From assembly GCA_903839965.1 (NCBI GenBank), contig CAIMEK010000523.1, forward strand, positions 1-33,514: a stretch of 33,514 nucleotides of DNA, given 5' to 3'. The position numbers were made by a program, and so were the translations under genes. The DNA comes from an uncultured Acetobacteraceae bacterium. GTDB lineage: Bacteria > Pseudomonadota > Alphaproteobacteria > Acetobacterales > Acetobacteraceae. How positions within the stretch are numbered: the first letter of the stretch is position 1; every line of letters begins with the position of its first letter. A model generated the notes under the pieces. It had not been told where the DNA came from and searched no databases. It saw only the letters and a list, made by a program, of their open reading frames with translations. This document shows, in pieces, positions 16,292-24,954 of this stretch.

Positions 16292-17554
16292 ATGGGCGGC
16301 ACCGGCGTCATCGACCGTTTCCTGGGGATATTCACCCAGTACATCGATTCCGACTTCGGTCTCGTACAGGGCGATGTGCGCTGGCTCGCCGGCGTGCTCA
16401 TTGTCATCGACATCACATTGGCCGGCCTCTTCTGGGCGATGGTGCCGGACGAAGACGTCATCGCACGCCTGATCAAGAAGACGCTCTATATCGGCGTCTT
16501 CGCCTTCATCATCGGCAACTTCAACAATCTCGCGCAGATCATCTTCAATTCGTTCGCCGGGCTCGGCCTCAAGGCTGGCGGCGGGACGCTCAGCCAGGCG
16601 CAGCTCCTTCAGCCGGGCCGTCTCGCCCAGGTCGGCATCGACGCCGGCAAGCCGATCCTCGACTCGATCTCGGGGCTGATGGGCTTCGTCAGCTTCTTCG
16701 ACAACTTCATCCAGATCGCCATCCTGCTGATCGCGTGGCTGATCGTCGTCATCAGCTTCTTCATCATGGCGATCCAACTCTTCGTCAGCCTGATCGAGTT
16801 CAAGCTCACGACGTTGGCAGGATTCGTGCTGGTGCCCTTCGGCTTCTTCGGCCGCACCGCCTTCCTCGCCGAGAAGGTGCTGGGCAACGTCGTCTCGTCG
16901 GGGGTGAAGGTCCTGGTGCTCGCCGTGATCGTCGGCATCGGCTCGACGATCTTCGGACAGTTCACCAGCGGCTTCAACAATCCGCCGACCATCGACGACG
17001 CGCTGACCCTGATCCTCGCGGCGCTGTCGCTGCTCGGCCTGTCGATCTTCGGACCTGCGATCGCCAACGGTCTGATCGCCGGCGGCCCGCAGCTCGGCGC
17101 CGGGGCGGCCGTGGGGACGGGACTGGCGGTCGCAGGCGTCGGCGCAGCGGGTGCGGCCCTCGCGGCCGGTGGTATTGGCGCTGCTGGCGGTGCCCTTGCT
17201 GGGACAGCGCGAGCGGGCGCGAGCGTCGCGGGTGGCGCCACCGCTGCCTATCGTGCAGGCGGCCTCTCCGGTGTCGCCGAGGCGGGCGTTTCGGCCGCAG
17301 CCAGTCCCCTCCGGCGCGCGGCGTCCAGCCTCCGCGAAAGCTTCGCGGCCGGGGGCCGGGCCGTGACGGGGGAGGCGAGCCCGGCGGGTGCGAGTGCTCC
17401 GAGCCAGACCGAGACATCCGGACCGCCGGCCTGGGCGCAACGGATGAAGCGCAACCAGACCATCAGCCGCGGCGCCTCCGCCGCTGACCATGCCGTCCGC
17501 TCCGGCGATCGTCCCAGCGGCGGCAGCGGCGTCGATCTCTCCGAAGGAGAATAG
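16292..17554 (+). CDS. trbL: TrbL/VirB6 polytopic membrane protein
   Basis: 420-residue protein with at least five strong membrane segments between residues 30 and 260 (for example IAILLIAWLIVVISFFIMAI) and a long Gly/Ala-rich then Ser/Pro-rich cytoplasmic tail, the normal TrbL/VirB6 build. It opens TGVIDRFLGIFTQYIDSDFG, as TrbL homologues do. It forms the inner-membrane channel with TrbD and TrbE. Three bases separate it from trbF. Confidence 0.94.
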   Translation: MGGTGVIDRFLGIFTQYIDSDFGLVQGDVRWLAGVLIVIDITLAGLFWAMVPDEDVIARLIKKTLYIGVFAFIIGNFNNLAQIIFNSFAGLGLKAGGGTLSQAQLLQPGRLAQVGIDAGKPILDSISGLMGFVSFFDNFIQIAILLIAWLIVVISFFIMAIQLFVSLIEFKLTTLAGFVLVPFGFFGRTAFLAEKVLGNVVSSGVKVLVLAVIVGIGSTIFGQFTSGFNNPPTIDDALTLILAALSLLGLSIFGPAIANGLIAGGPQLGAGAAVGTGLAVAGVGAAGAALAAGGIGAAGGALAGTARAGASVAGGATAAYRAGGLSGVAEAGVSAAASPLRRAASSLRESFAAGGRAVTGEASPAGASAPSQTETSGPPAWAQRMKRNQTISRGASAADHAVRSGDRPSGGSGVDLSEGE

Positions 17555-17557
17555 AAA

Positions 17558-18238
17558 ATGTTCCGACGGCCAACCGTCCGCTACGGCGCGACCCCCAAAC
17601 CCGAGACGCCCTACCAGAAGGCCGGCCAAGTCTGGGACGAGCGGATCGGATCGGCGCGGGTACAGGCGAAGAACTGGCGGCTCGCCTTCTTCGGCATGCT
17701 CGTGCTCAGCTTCGGCCTTGCCGGTGGCCTCGTCTGGCAGTCCGCGCGCGGCACGATCACGCCGTGGGTGGTGCAGGTTGACAGGTTCGGCCAGTCGCAG
17801 GCCGTGGCGCCCGCCGTCGCCGATTACCGCCCGACCGATCCCCAGATCGCCTGGCACCTCGCACGCTTCGTCGAGGAAGTGCGCAGCGTGCCGGCCGATC
17901 CGGTTGTGCTGCGGCAGAACTGGCTCGATGCCTACAGCTACGTCACCGACAAGGGTGCGCTGGCGCTGAACGACTACGCGCGCACCAACGATCCCTTCTC
18001 CAAGGTCGGCAAAACACAGGTCTCGGTCGAGGTGTCGAGTGTGATCCGCGCCTCCGACGACAGCTTCCGCGTCGCCTGGACCGAGCGGCGCTATGCCGAC
18101 GGCTCGCTCGCCGCCACCGAACGCTGGAGCGCGATCCTCACCATCGTCGTGCAGACGCCGACCGACGCCGACCGGCTGAAGAAGAACCCGCTCGGCGTCT
18201 ACGTCCACGCCCTCAACTGGTCCAAGGAGCTCGGCTGA
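17558..18238 (+). CDS. trbF: TrbF/VirB8 channel scaffold
   Basis: 226-residue VirB8-type protein: a short cytoplasmic N-terminus containing TPYQKAGQVWDERIGSARVQ, one membrane helix (about 42-60), and a periplasmic NTF2-like domain. AAGGAGAAT precedes the ATG at 17558. The stop shares its last base with the trbG start. VirB8 proteins scaffold the periplasmic part of the channel. Confidence 0.95.
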   Translation: MFRRPTVRYGATPKPETPYQKAGQVWDERIGSARVQAKNWRLAFFGMLVLSFGLAGGLVWQSARGTITPWVVQVDRFGQSQAVAPAVADYRPTDPQIAWHLARFVEEVRSVPADPVVLRQNWLDAYSYVTDKGALALNDYARTNDPFSKVGKTQVSVEVSSVIRASDDSFRVAWTERRYADGSLAATERWSAILTIVVQTPTDADRLKKNPLGVYVHALNWSKELG

Positions 18239-19224
18239 TGCGCAAGCTACCCCTCGCAACCCTTCTGCTCGCCTCGGTCTCGCTCGGCGCCTGCTCGACC
18301 TGGAAGCCGCCCGAAATCAGCTACGACGACACGCCCCGGCAAGCCGTGCTGCAACCCGATCCGCCCAAGCCAGTGCAGATCGTCGAGCTTCCCAAGCTGC
18401 TGCCGCTGCCGGACCAGCTCAAACCGATCCCGGGCGCCAAGACCGCGCCGCCCGAAGCCGCCGATCCGCGCACGCGCGTTGCAGAGGCAAACGGGGCTGC
18501 GCGCGTGCAGCCGACCCGCGCCGGCTACATCAATGCGATCCAGGTCTATCCCTTCTCCGACGGGGCGCTCTATCAGGTCTATTCAGCACCCGGCGAGATC
18601 ACAGACATCGCGCTCGAGCCCGGCGAGCAGCTCGTCGGTTCGGGCCCCGTCGCCGCCGGCGACACCGTGCGCTGGATCGTCGGCGACACCGAAAGCGGTA
18701 CGGGCCAGACCAAGCGTGTCCATATCCTGGTCAAGCCGACCCGGCCGGACCTCATCACCAACCTCATCATCAACACCGACCGGCGCACCTATCACCTCGA
18801 GCTGCGTTCGGACGACAAGACCTATATGGCGTCGGTCTCCTGGGTCTATGCTCAGGACCAGTTGATCGCGCTGCGCCAGCAGAATGCGGCCGCCGTTGCG
18901 GCGGCGCCGATCGCCTCCGGCGTCGACATCAACGCGCTGAACTTCCGTTACCGCATAGAGGGCGACAATCCCGCCTGGCGGCCGCTGCGGGCCTTCGATG
19001 ACGGGCGGCAGGTATTCATCGAGTTTCCGGCTGGCATCAGCCAGGGTGAGATGCCGCCGCTCTGGGTCATCGGCGCGGAAGGCGGAGCCGAGCTCGTGAA
19101 CTACCGCGTCCAGGGCAACCACCTGATCGTCGATCGGCTATTCGCCGCAGCCGAGCTAAGGCTTGGCGGCGATCCGCAGAAGAAGGTCCGCATCGTCCGT
19201 ACCGACGGGAGACCGCAGTCGTGA
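18238..19224 (+). CDS. trbG: TrbG/VirB9 outer-membrane complex protein
   Basis: 328-residue VirB9-type protein. The N-terminus has a lipoprotein signal with lipobox LGAC and Cys19 as the expected acylation site. The conserved C-terminal beta domain includes YRIEGDNPAWRPLRAFDDG and FIEFPAGI, typical of VirB9/TrbG. It assembles with TrbI as the outer-membrane core complex. The end overlaps trbI by 4 bases. Confidence 0.95.
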   Translation: MRKLPLATLLLASVSLGACSTWKPPEISYDDTPRQAVLQPDPPKPVQIVELPKLLPLPDQLKPIPGAKTAPPEAADPRTRVAEANGAARVQPTRAGYINAIQVYPFSDGALYQVYSAPGEITDIALEPGEQLVGSGPVAAGDTVRWIVGDTESGTGQTKRVHILVKPTRPDLITNLIINTDRRTYHLELRSDDKTYMASVSWVYAQDQLIALRQQNAAAVAAAPIASGVDINALNFRYRIEGDNPAWRPLRAFDDGRQVFIEFPAGISQGEMPPLWVIGAEGGAELVNYRVQGNHLIVDRLFAAAELRLGGDPQKKVRIVRTDGRPQS

Positions 19225-20411
19225 CCGACGCGCCCCACGAAGAGGGGGCCGTGCCCGTGGAAGGCGAGCGGACGCCGCAGGAGATGAGGCTTCGGTCGAG
19301 CCGGGCTCCTGTGACACGGCTCTCCCGCAAGGTGCTCATGGGTCTTGGCGCTGTCGCGGCCGTCGGGATCGGCAGCGCGCTGTTCTTCGCCTTGCAGCCG
19401 CGTCACCAGACCGGCGGCTCCGAACTCTACAACACCGATAACCGTTCGACGCCGGACGGCCTCGCCAACCTGCCGCGAGATTATACGGGCCTGCCGCGGA
19501 ACGCGCCGCGGCTCGGCCCGCCGCTGCCCGGAGATCTCGGCCGGCCGATCGTCAACGCCGGCGCGCCGGCGCCAGGAATGCCCACGCCGGCCGCGCCACC
19601 CGATCCCGAGCAGCAGCGCATCGCCCAGGAACGTGAGGCGGCGCGCACGAGCCATCTCTTCACGCCCACCAACACGAGACAGGTCGCTGCCGCGGCCGTG
19701 CCGGGAGCAGCGCCGGCCGCCGACGGCACGGTGGCGCCCGCCGTCGCCGGTTCGAGCGATCTCACCTTGCAGGATCACAAGCTCGCCTTTCTGAACGGCG
19801 CCGTCGACCGCCGCACCGTCAGCCTCGATCGCGTGCAGGTGCCGGCGAGCCCCTATGTGCTGCAGGCCGGCGCCGTGATCCCCGCCGCGCTGATCACCGG
19901 ACTGCGCTCCGACCTGCCTGGCCCCGTCACGGCGCAGGTGACCGAAGATGTCTATGACAGCCCGACCGGCAAGTTCCTCTTGATCCCGCAAGGCGCGCGG
20001 CTAGTCGGTCAGTACGACGCCCAAATCGCCTTCGGCCAATCGCGCGCGCTCCTTGTCTGGAACCGCCTGATAATGCCGAACGGGCGATCGATCGTACTCG
20101 AGCGTCAGCCCGGCGCGGACCCGGAGGGCTATGCCGGTCTGGAGGATGAGGTCGACAATCACTGGGGCATGCTGTTCAAGGCCGCGATCCTGTCGACCAT
20201 CCTCAGCGTCGGGTCGGAGGCGGGCACCAGCAACAATGAAAATTCGCTGGTGCAGGCCTTGCGGCAAGGAGCCTCCGACAGCATCAGCCAGACCGGCCGG
20301 CAGGTCGTGCAACGCTCGCTCAACGTCCAGCCGACAATCACCATCCGGCCGGGCTTCCCGGTCCGAGTGCTGGTCACTCACGATCTCGTTCTCGAACCCT
20401 ATCGCGGCTGA
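19221..20411 (+). CDS. trbI: TrbI/VirB10 core-complex protein
   Basis: 396-residue VirB10-type protein spanning inner and outer membranes. It has one membrane helix (about 38-58), a Pro-rich periplasmic region, and a C-terminal domain with VLQAGAVIPAALITGLRSDL and GKFLLIPQGARLVGQYD, which are VirB10 signatures. Last trb structural gene; a DUF2274 gene follows after 10 bases. Confidence 0.96.
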   Translation: MTDAPHEEGAVPVEGERTPQEMRLRSSRAPVTRLSRKVLMGLGAVAAVGIGSALFFALQPRHQTGGSELYNTDNRSTPDGLANLPRDYTGLPRNAPRLGPPLPGDLGRPIVNAGAPAPGMPTPAAPPDPEQQRIAQEREAARTSHLFTPTNTRQVAAAAVPGAAPAADGTVAPAVAGSSDLTLQDHKLAFLNGAVDRRTVSLDRVQVPASPYVLQAGAVIPAALITGLRSDLPGPVTAQVTEDVYDSPTGKFLLIPQGARLVGQYDAQIAFGQSRALLVWNRLIMPNGRSIVLERQPGADPEGYAGLEDEVDNHWGMLFKAAILSTILSVGSEAGTSNNENSLVQALRQGASDSISQTGRQVVQRSLNVQPTITIRPGFPVRVLVTHDLVLEPYRG

Positions 20412-20421
20412 GGAGGCTGCC

Positions 20422-20697
20422 ATGGCGAAGCTGAAACTTGGAGCGATCGCGGACGACAAACCGGTGAGGATGACCGTGGAGCTGTCGGCGGTTCTTCATC
20501 GCGATCTCGTCGCCTATGGCCAGGCGCTTGCCCGCGAGACAGGCCAGGGCGCCGTCGAGCCCGCAAAGCTGGTCGGGCCCATGCTGGCGCGCTTCATCGC
20601 CAGCGATCGCGCCTTCACCAAAGTGCGGAATGTCAGGAAGCCATCCCAGGTGCTTGCAGCGCCGGCCGGCCCGACGACAACGATCGAGCCAGGCTGA
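20422..20697 (+). CDS. DUF2274 protein at the end of the trb operon
   Basis: 91-residue protein of the DUF2274 family, which regularly follows trbI in these elements. It starts MAKLKLGAIADDKPVRMTVE and contains a helical pair around DLVAYGQALARETG and LVGPMLARFIASDR. AGGAGG at 20411-20416 precedes the ATG. Its last 65 bases overlap, tail to tail, the LysR gene on the other strand. Function unknown; the short strand plus two helices would fit a small DNA-binding protein. Confidence 0.85.
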   Translation: MAKLKLGAIADDKPVRMTVELSAVLHRDLVAYGQALARETGQGAVEPAKLVGPMLARFIASDRAFTKVRNVRKPSQVLAAPAGPTTTIEPG

Positions 20698-21553
20698 GGA
20701 ACCGCCGGAACGCCGGATTATCATTGCCCGGTAACCAGACGGCGCTGTACGGCAGCACATCCTCGGCTGTCGTGAGAGGCCGGAAGACCACCTCGGGATA
20801 GCAAGTCACGGTCCCCGCCTCGCTGATGAAGCTGATGCCGAAGCCAAGAGCGACCAGATGCATCAAGGTCTCTCGTCCGACGCCATAGCGCTCGACAGAA
20901 GGATTGTGCCCCAGGTCCGCCAGCCGACGGACTATATTGTTATGAATCTCCGGCCCCGGTGCGTCACGGCTGACGATGAAGTGCTCGTTCTTCAGCGCTT
21001 CCCAGCCAATGTTGTCTTCGTCAGCGAGGGGATGCCGCTCCGGTAGGACAGCGAAGACGCGAGCCTCCCACAGGACGGCGGTGTCGCAGTGCGACACCGA
21101 GGGTGTCCCGGGGACGAAAGCAATGTCGAGCAGATGCTCGCTGATACGCGCCAAGTGCTCGCTTGCGGAGCCATCGACGATATCGATGGCGATCGCCGGG
21201 TGCGTTTGGCGATAGGTGCGAAGCAACTCGCGCACGAAACCGCCCGACAGCGACGACAGGATCCCGATCCGGATTGCGCCCTCCGCACCGCAGCCGGCAT
21301 TGGCGGCGGCCTTCACGGCGTGATCGACCTCGGCGAGCGCCGAACGCGACCGGTCCAGAAACCGGCGCCCGGCCTCTGTCAGCCGGACGCCGCTCACATC
21401 GCGCTCGAATAGGGAAACGCCGAGCTTGTCCTCCAACGCCCGCACCCGCCGGCTGACGGCGGATTGGTGGATGCCCAGAACCTGCGCCGCTCGGCTGAAG
21501 CTGAGATGCTCGGCGACCAGAAGCGCCTGAGAAATCGACACAAGCTTTACCAC
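20633..21553 (-). CDS. LysR-family transcriptional regulator closing the conjugation module
   Basis: 306-residue intact LysR regulator. The N-terminal winged helix reads ALLVAEHLSFSRAAQVLGIH then QSAVSRRVRALEDKLG, and a complete effector domain follows. I place the start at GTG 21553, seven bases from a perfect AGGAGG (minus strand 21566-21561); the upstream GTG at 21559 is too close to it. A LysR gene convergent with the trb operon is common in this ICE class and may control transfer. A palindrome at 21575-21589 in front of it could be its own operator. Confidence 0.9.
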   Translation of the reverse strand: MVKLVSISQALLVAEHLSFSRAAQVLGIHQSAVSRRVRALEDKLGVSLFERDVSGVRLTEAGRRFLDRSRSALAEVDHAVKAAANAGCGAEGAIRIGILSSLSGGFVRELLRTYRQTHPAIAIDIVDGSASEHLARISEHLLDIAFVPGTPSVSHCDTAVLWEARVFAVLPERHPLADEDNIGWEALKNEHFIVSRDAPGPEIHNNIVRRLADLGHNPSVERYGVGRETLMHLVALGFGISFISEAGTVTCYPEVVFRPLTTAEDVLPYSAVWLPGNDNPAFRRFLSLARSLSSGRPALQAPGMAS

Positions 21554-21574
21554 GCGCACGCCTCCTACCCATTC

Positions 21575-21589
21575 CGTATTCGCAATACG
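21575..21589. promoter_or_regulatory. Palindrome CGTATT-CGC-AATACG, possible LysR operator
   Basis: A perfect 6+3+6 inverted repeat lies 22-36 bases upstream of the LysR start codon, just before its ribosome-binding site. It contains the T-N(11)-A spacing usual in LysR boxes. Autoregulation by the adjacent LysR protein is the natural reading, but this is inferred from position and symmetry. Confidence 0.45.
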
Positions 21590-21957
21590 TCAGCGGAGTA
21601 GGCTGACACGTGTATTGGGCGAAAAAGCAGCAAAGCACGCCAAATCGATGTACTTTTGGATGCGCTCCGGCGAAACTGGCGTCCAAAGCAGCCTGTCTAT
21701 GGTCGACATCCTGCGTCAGTCGCTCGCCTAAAATGGTTATTCAAGGCGGCTTAATCAGGTCGTCGATATTCGTCGCCTCGACATACAATGCGGGGCTCTC
21801 CCTGTCCAAAGCTCCAAGTTTCATTCCCCCGCCTCCTCGTCGATCGCCCCGTAGCGGGGAAGGGAAACCACCGAGAGTTGACTCCGATCCGCGTAGCTTG
21901 CTGAGCGGTGGTAAGAACACGCAATCCAATCAGAGAAGACTCTCAAGCGATCACGCT
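21590..21957. other. Gap between the LysR gene and the gas vesicle cluster
   Basis: A 368-base non-coding stretch forms the boundary of the two modules. It holds an imperfect inverted repeat (21654-21663 with 21679-21688, TTTTGGATGC/GCGTCCAAAG) and a short hairpin CCCCG-TAG-CGGGG at 21847-21859. The surrounding sequence resembles dispersed palindromic repeats common in alphaproteobacterial genomes. No U-run follows the hairpin on the minus strand, so it is not a clear terminator for the gvp operon. No integrase, tRNA or transposase fragment is recognisable. Confidence 0.4.
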
Positions 21958-22272
21958 CTACGAGAACTCCGTTGGTAGGCGCAGACGCAAGATCAGGTCT
22001 TCTTCCGCGAAGCCGAAGGTCTCGCGCAGCTGGGCCATGCGTTGTTCCAGCCGCAGCAGCGCGAGGCCCAGGCGCTCGATCTCCTCCTCGCTCAGGGAAC
22101 CACCTTCGACGCGGCGGATCGCCTGACGCTCGATGACCTGGCGGAGGGTCTCCACCACCATTAGCACGAGCTTCACCAGCCCCTTTTCGACCGTCTCCGG
22201 ATCGATATTGATCCTGCCGCCGAGCAGGTCGTCCAGGCTTGCATCAGGCGGCGTCATGTCGAGCCTGCTCAT
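21958..22272 (-). CDS. gvpK: Gas vesicle protein GvpK
   Basis: 104-residue GvpK, an essential minor factor in gas vesicle formation. The family core is clear: RINIDPETVEKGLVKLVLMV, VETLRQVIERQAIRRVEGG, then LSEEEIERLGLALLRLEQRM. Its ATG overlaps the stop of the upstream GvpF/L gene (ATGA). It is the last gene of the cluster in the direction of transcription. Confidence 0.96.
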   Translation of the reverse strand: MSRLDMTPPDASLDDLLGGRINIDPETVEKGLVKLVLMVVETLRQVIERQAIRRVEGGSLSEEEIERLGLALLRLEQRMAQLRETFGFAEEDLILRLRLPTEFS

Positions 22273-22976
22273 CGGTTTGCCTTTCTGTCCTTCAGTTCCG
22301 AAAACGCGTCATCCACGAAGGAATAGGGCGGCCAGGGCCCGGTGCAGGACACCAGCAGATCCTGCCGGTCGTTCTGAAACCCCGCCACTTCCCGCCGGAA
22401 AGCCTCGATCCCAGGCCTTTCGACCAGGAACGATGCGCGCAGATCCGATGACGGCGTGTCGCGCGGCCAAAGCACGCTCGCCACCGCCCAGGGTTCAAGG
22501 GCGCCGCACAAGGCGGCATCTAACGCAACCGGCCAGGCGGAAGACGTCTTCGCCAGCGCGCGAAGATAGGCCGTCCCCGGTCCGAGAGGTGCCAAGGGCT
22601 CTTCAGCCTGAACCGCCGCTTCACCGGTGCTCTCCCCGGAGAGCCGCAGCCCGAATTCGACGCGATCGCTCACCAGGGTCAACCGCGCCGTCAGCTGCCG
22701 GTAGTGCCGGGAAAGCAGTTGGCGGCAGGCGGCGAGGTCGGCGACGATAGTGCCGAAGCGCAGTGGAATCACCGCGATCTGCGCCATCACCGCCTCGATC
22801 ACATGCTCATGGCACCAGAGATTGGTCTCGATCTCCGGGACGTCCCAGGTTTCGATCGGGCTCGCCGCCACCGTGATGCCCCGCCAGCGCAGCATCTGCA
22901 CCGCCGCGCCGCCGATGCCCGGAACGCCGAGCGACAATCCCGGCTTCATTCTTGCGATCCCATACAAATAGAACAT
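22269..22976 (-). CDS. GvpF/GvpL-family gas vesicle protein (copy 1, distal)
   Basis: 235-residue GvpF/L family member. It opens MFYLYGIARM, has the conserved mid-protein IPLRFGTIVAD and ends with the TGPWPPYSF signature. Family members are minor assembly proteins that contact GvpA before or during vesicle growth. Compared with its paralogues here, the central region is divergent, with an Ala/Trp-rich stretch around SAWPVALDAALCGALEPWAV. It is 18 bases downstream of the small GvpA-family gene and coupled to gvpK. Whether to call it F or L cannot be decided. Confidence 0.9.
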   Translation of the reverse strand: MFYLYGIARMKPGLSLGVPGIGGAAVQMLRWRGITVAASPIETWDVPEIETNLWCHEHVIEAVMAQIAVIPLRFGTIVADLAACRQLLSRHYRQLTARLTLVSDRVEFGLRLSGESTGEAAVQAEEPLAPLGPGTAYLRALAKTSSAWPVALDAALCGALEPWAVASVLWPRDTPSSDLRASFLVERPGIEAFRREVAGFQNDRQDLLVSCTGPWPPYSFVDDAFSELKDRKANR

Positions 22977-22994
22977 GGCGCCGGGACGAAATCC

Positions 22995-23219
22995 TCAGGG
23001 TTTGGCCACACTGGAAACGGCGGCCTTGCGCATCCGTTCCGCGGTGTCGGTCGATGCGAGCAGAACCTTCAGCCCGAGATAGACCAGGTCGACGCCCGCC
23101 ACCGAAATGGTCGCCTCCCCCCAGATCACCAGCCCCTTGTGCAGAGCCCGGTCCAGCAGATCGGCAAGGACGACGTCACCGCTCCCGGACGGTTCAGTGC
23201 GGCGGGGAAAGTTCTCCAA
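22995..23219 (-). CDS. gvpS: Short GvpA-family protein (GvpS/GvpM-like)
   Basis: 74-residue member of the GvpA/J/M/S family. The core DLLDRALHKGLVIWGEATIS then VAGVDLVYLGLKVLLAS mirrors the GvpA fold (helix, two strands, helix). The only possible start in the open region is TTG at 23219, preceded by GAGG (CGAGGCTGCACC), so the gene overlaps the previous one by 26 bases. Position directly before GvpF/L and gvpK resembles gvpS in Bacillus clusters. Expected role: minor structural or nucleation component. The letter is tentative. Confidence 0.82.
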   Translation of the reverse strand: MENFPRRTEPSGSGDVVLADLLDRALHKGLVIWGEATISVAGVDLVYLGLKVLLASTDTAERMRKAAVSSVAKP

Positions 23220-23994
23220 GGTGCAGCCTCGTGAAGTTGTAGGGCGCCCAGGGCCCGGTCAGGATGAAATCGAAGCCGCTGGGCGCATAGGCTTCCATCA
23301 GCGCGCGCACGCAGTCCCGCAGCGCTTCCTCGCCGCCTTCGGTCACCAGATAGGCGCCGTTCAGGGCCATTTCGTCTTTCCGCCCATGCAGCGCGGGCGA
23401 TTGCGGCGCGGCGGCGGCGGCTTCGCGGGCCAGGTCGGCCAGGCGGCGGTGGCTTTCCTCGGTGCAGTGTCGCACCGCCACCAAGACCTCCTGCTGTCGG
23501 CGCAACTCGTTCTGCTTGCGGGCGAAAAACGCCGCTCCCGCCGCCTTGGCTGCGGGCGCGGGCTCCGCCCCCGGTTCCGCGTCGAGCCAGCCGCGCAGCC
23601 GGGCGGGATCGTAGAACAGCTTGACCCCCCATTCCCGTGCGCCACGGACCTGCGCCAACGCCTGCCCGAGCGCCTCCTGGTGGCGTTCCATCACCCTGAT
23701 CAGGCTGTCGCGATCGGAAAACAGGGTGCAGAATTTGAGTGGCAAGAGCGTGTGCGCCGCCGCCAGCCCCGCCACCACCCGCTCATGCGCCAAGGCGCGT
23801 TCCTTGGTCCAGGCGGATTGCTCCAGCAGGACGCGCAGCGGGGCCTCGCCGAAGATCTCGACCGGAACCTCGCTGACGATGCAGGCCAACCCGCCGCAAG
23901 CAACCGTGCCGACCGCAATGCCGGGCAGAATCCCCTCCTCCGGAAGCTCCGCGCCGATCCCGGGTCCAGCGACGATGGCGTAGAGGTAGAACAT
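23194..23994 (-). CDS. GvpF/GvpL-family gas vesicle protein (copy 2)
   Basis: 266-residue GvpF/L family member: N-terminus MFYLYAIVAGPGIG, central LLPLKFCTLFSDRDSLIRVM and terminal LTGPWAPYNFTRLHLGE. A Glu/Gln/Arg-rich helical stretch ARKQNELRRQQEVLVAVRHC in the second half probably forms a coiled coil. It lies 12 bases downstream of the J-domain fusion gene. Expected to assist GvpA assembly; specific partner unknown. Confidence 0.92.
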   Translation of the reverse strand: MFYLYAIVAGPGIGAELPEEGILPGIAVGTVACGGLACIVSEVPVEIFGEAPLRVLLEQSAWTKERALAHERVVAGLAAAHTLLPLKFCTLFSDRDSLIRVMERHQEALGQALAQVRGAREWGVKLFYDPARLRGWLDAEPGAEPAPAAKAAGAAFFARKQNELRRQQEVLVAVRHCTEESHRRLADLAREAAAAAPQSPALHGRKDEMALNGAYLVTEGGEEALRDCVRALMEAYAPSGFDFILTGPWAPYNFTRLHLGELSPPH

Positions 23995-24006
23995 TGCCCG
24001 CCCCCC

Positions 24007-24954
24007 CTATGCCGCCCCACGCCGGTGTAGCGATACCGACAGGGCGCGCTGGCGCAGGGTCTCGTAGGAAGCGGCCAGCGCGGCCATCGCTGCGGTACGG
24101 TCCTCGACGGCATCGCCGGCCAGGTCGGGGTGGTTCCGCCGCGCTGCCTGGTAATAGGCGTTCTTGATCTCCTCGTCGGAAGCCGAGACGCTGACGCCGA
24201 GCAGCGCCTGCGCGCGCTCGACCTCGCCGGCGAGCGGCAGGTGGATTTGCACCGAGATGAAACTATAGGGCGCCATCGGGCCGACCATGCGGAAGGACAA
24301 TCCACCGGAAAACGCCTCGTCCAGCTTGCCCAGCGCGCTCTCCAGCGTGTCCACCGCGTCGCGGTCGAGCAGCAATGCGAGGTCGATAACCGCCTCCGGT
24401 TCGGGCGGCACGGTGGCGATGCTGTCCGCGGCAAGGGGGCGGAGCGCGTCGAGGATGTTGATTCCCACCCCCTCCCGCCGGTGCTGGATCTCGTGCATCA
24501 GCTCCTCCCCGGCCCCGCGCCGCACCGCTTCGGTGTTGGTGGCCGCCAGGCGCGCGGCAAGATCGCCGATCTGGGCGACTTCCCGCACCACCGTCTGCAC
24601 GTTCCACAGCACGCTGAGGTCGATCTCGATCCGCTCGCCCAGCTCGCTGAAGGCCCGCTCGAATAGCTTGGCCCCCTCGGTCAGGATGCGCCGCACCATG
24701 GCGTCGTCATCGGCGAGCGTGCCGAAGCTCACCGGCAGGACCGGGGCGAATACCATCACGGCTTCGACGATGCGCTGCACCGAAAGCAGCCAGGGGGCGA
24801 GCTCGGATCGGCTCCGCCCGCGCAAGCCCCCCGGCGGCGGGCTCATCACCACAGCGGCGAAGGGGCCTCGGACAATGGCCCCGGCATCGGGGGGAACGAC
24901 GCCGGCGCCCAGTCGCTCGGTCTGGATGACCGCCAGCATGGCAAGCCCGCTCAT
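24007..24954 (-). CDS. GvpF/L-family protein fused to a C-terminal J domain
   Basis: 315-residue two-part protein. The first 235 or so residues are GvpF/L-like, with VLPVSFGTLADDDAMVRRIL and the family-end signature VGPMAPYSFISVQIHLPL. The remainder is a J domain: ALLGVSVSASDEEIKNAYYQ, then AARRNHPDLAG with the invariant HPD at 275-277, then a last helix LAASYETLRQRAL. J domains recruit and stimulate Hsp70 (DnaK). The start ATG 24954 overlaps the ATPase stop (ATGA); the longer upstream frame lies inside that gene. It suggests that Hsp70 is delivered directly to the vesicle assembly site. Both parts are clear from sequence; the role is inferred. Confidence 0.9.
   Translation of the reverse strand: MSGLAMLAVIQTERLGAGVVPPDAGAIVRGPFAAVVMSPPPGGLRGRSRSELAPWLLSVQRIVEAVMVFAPVLPVSFGTLADDDAMVRRILTEGAKLFERAFSELGERIEIDLSVLWNVQTVVREVAQIGDLAARLAATNTEAVRRGAGEELMHEIQHRREGVGINILDALRPLAADSIATVPPEPEAVIDLALLLDRDAVDTLESALGKLDEAFSGGLSFRMVGPMAPYSFISVQIHLPLAGEVERAQALLGVSVSASDEEIKNAYYQAARRNHPDLAGDAVEDRTAAMAALAASYETLRQRALSVSLHRRGAA

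Noticed and set aside
16217-18259. 680-codon minus-strand frame across trbL and trbF
   Set aside because: Low-complexity His/Asp/Glu-rich antisense translation. Both plus-strand genes are intact.
21847-21859. Intrinsic terminator for the gvp operon
   Set aside because: CCCCG-TAG-CGGGG is a short hairpin without a following U-run on the minus strand. It is more like part of a dispersed palindromic repeat.
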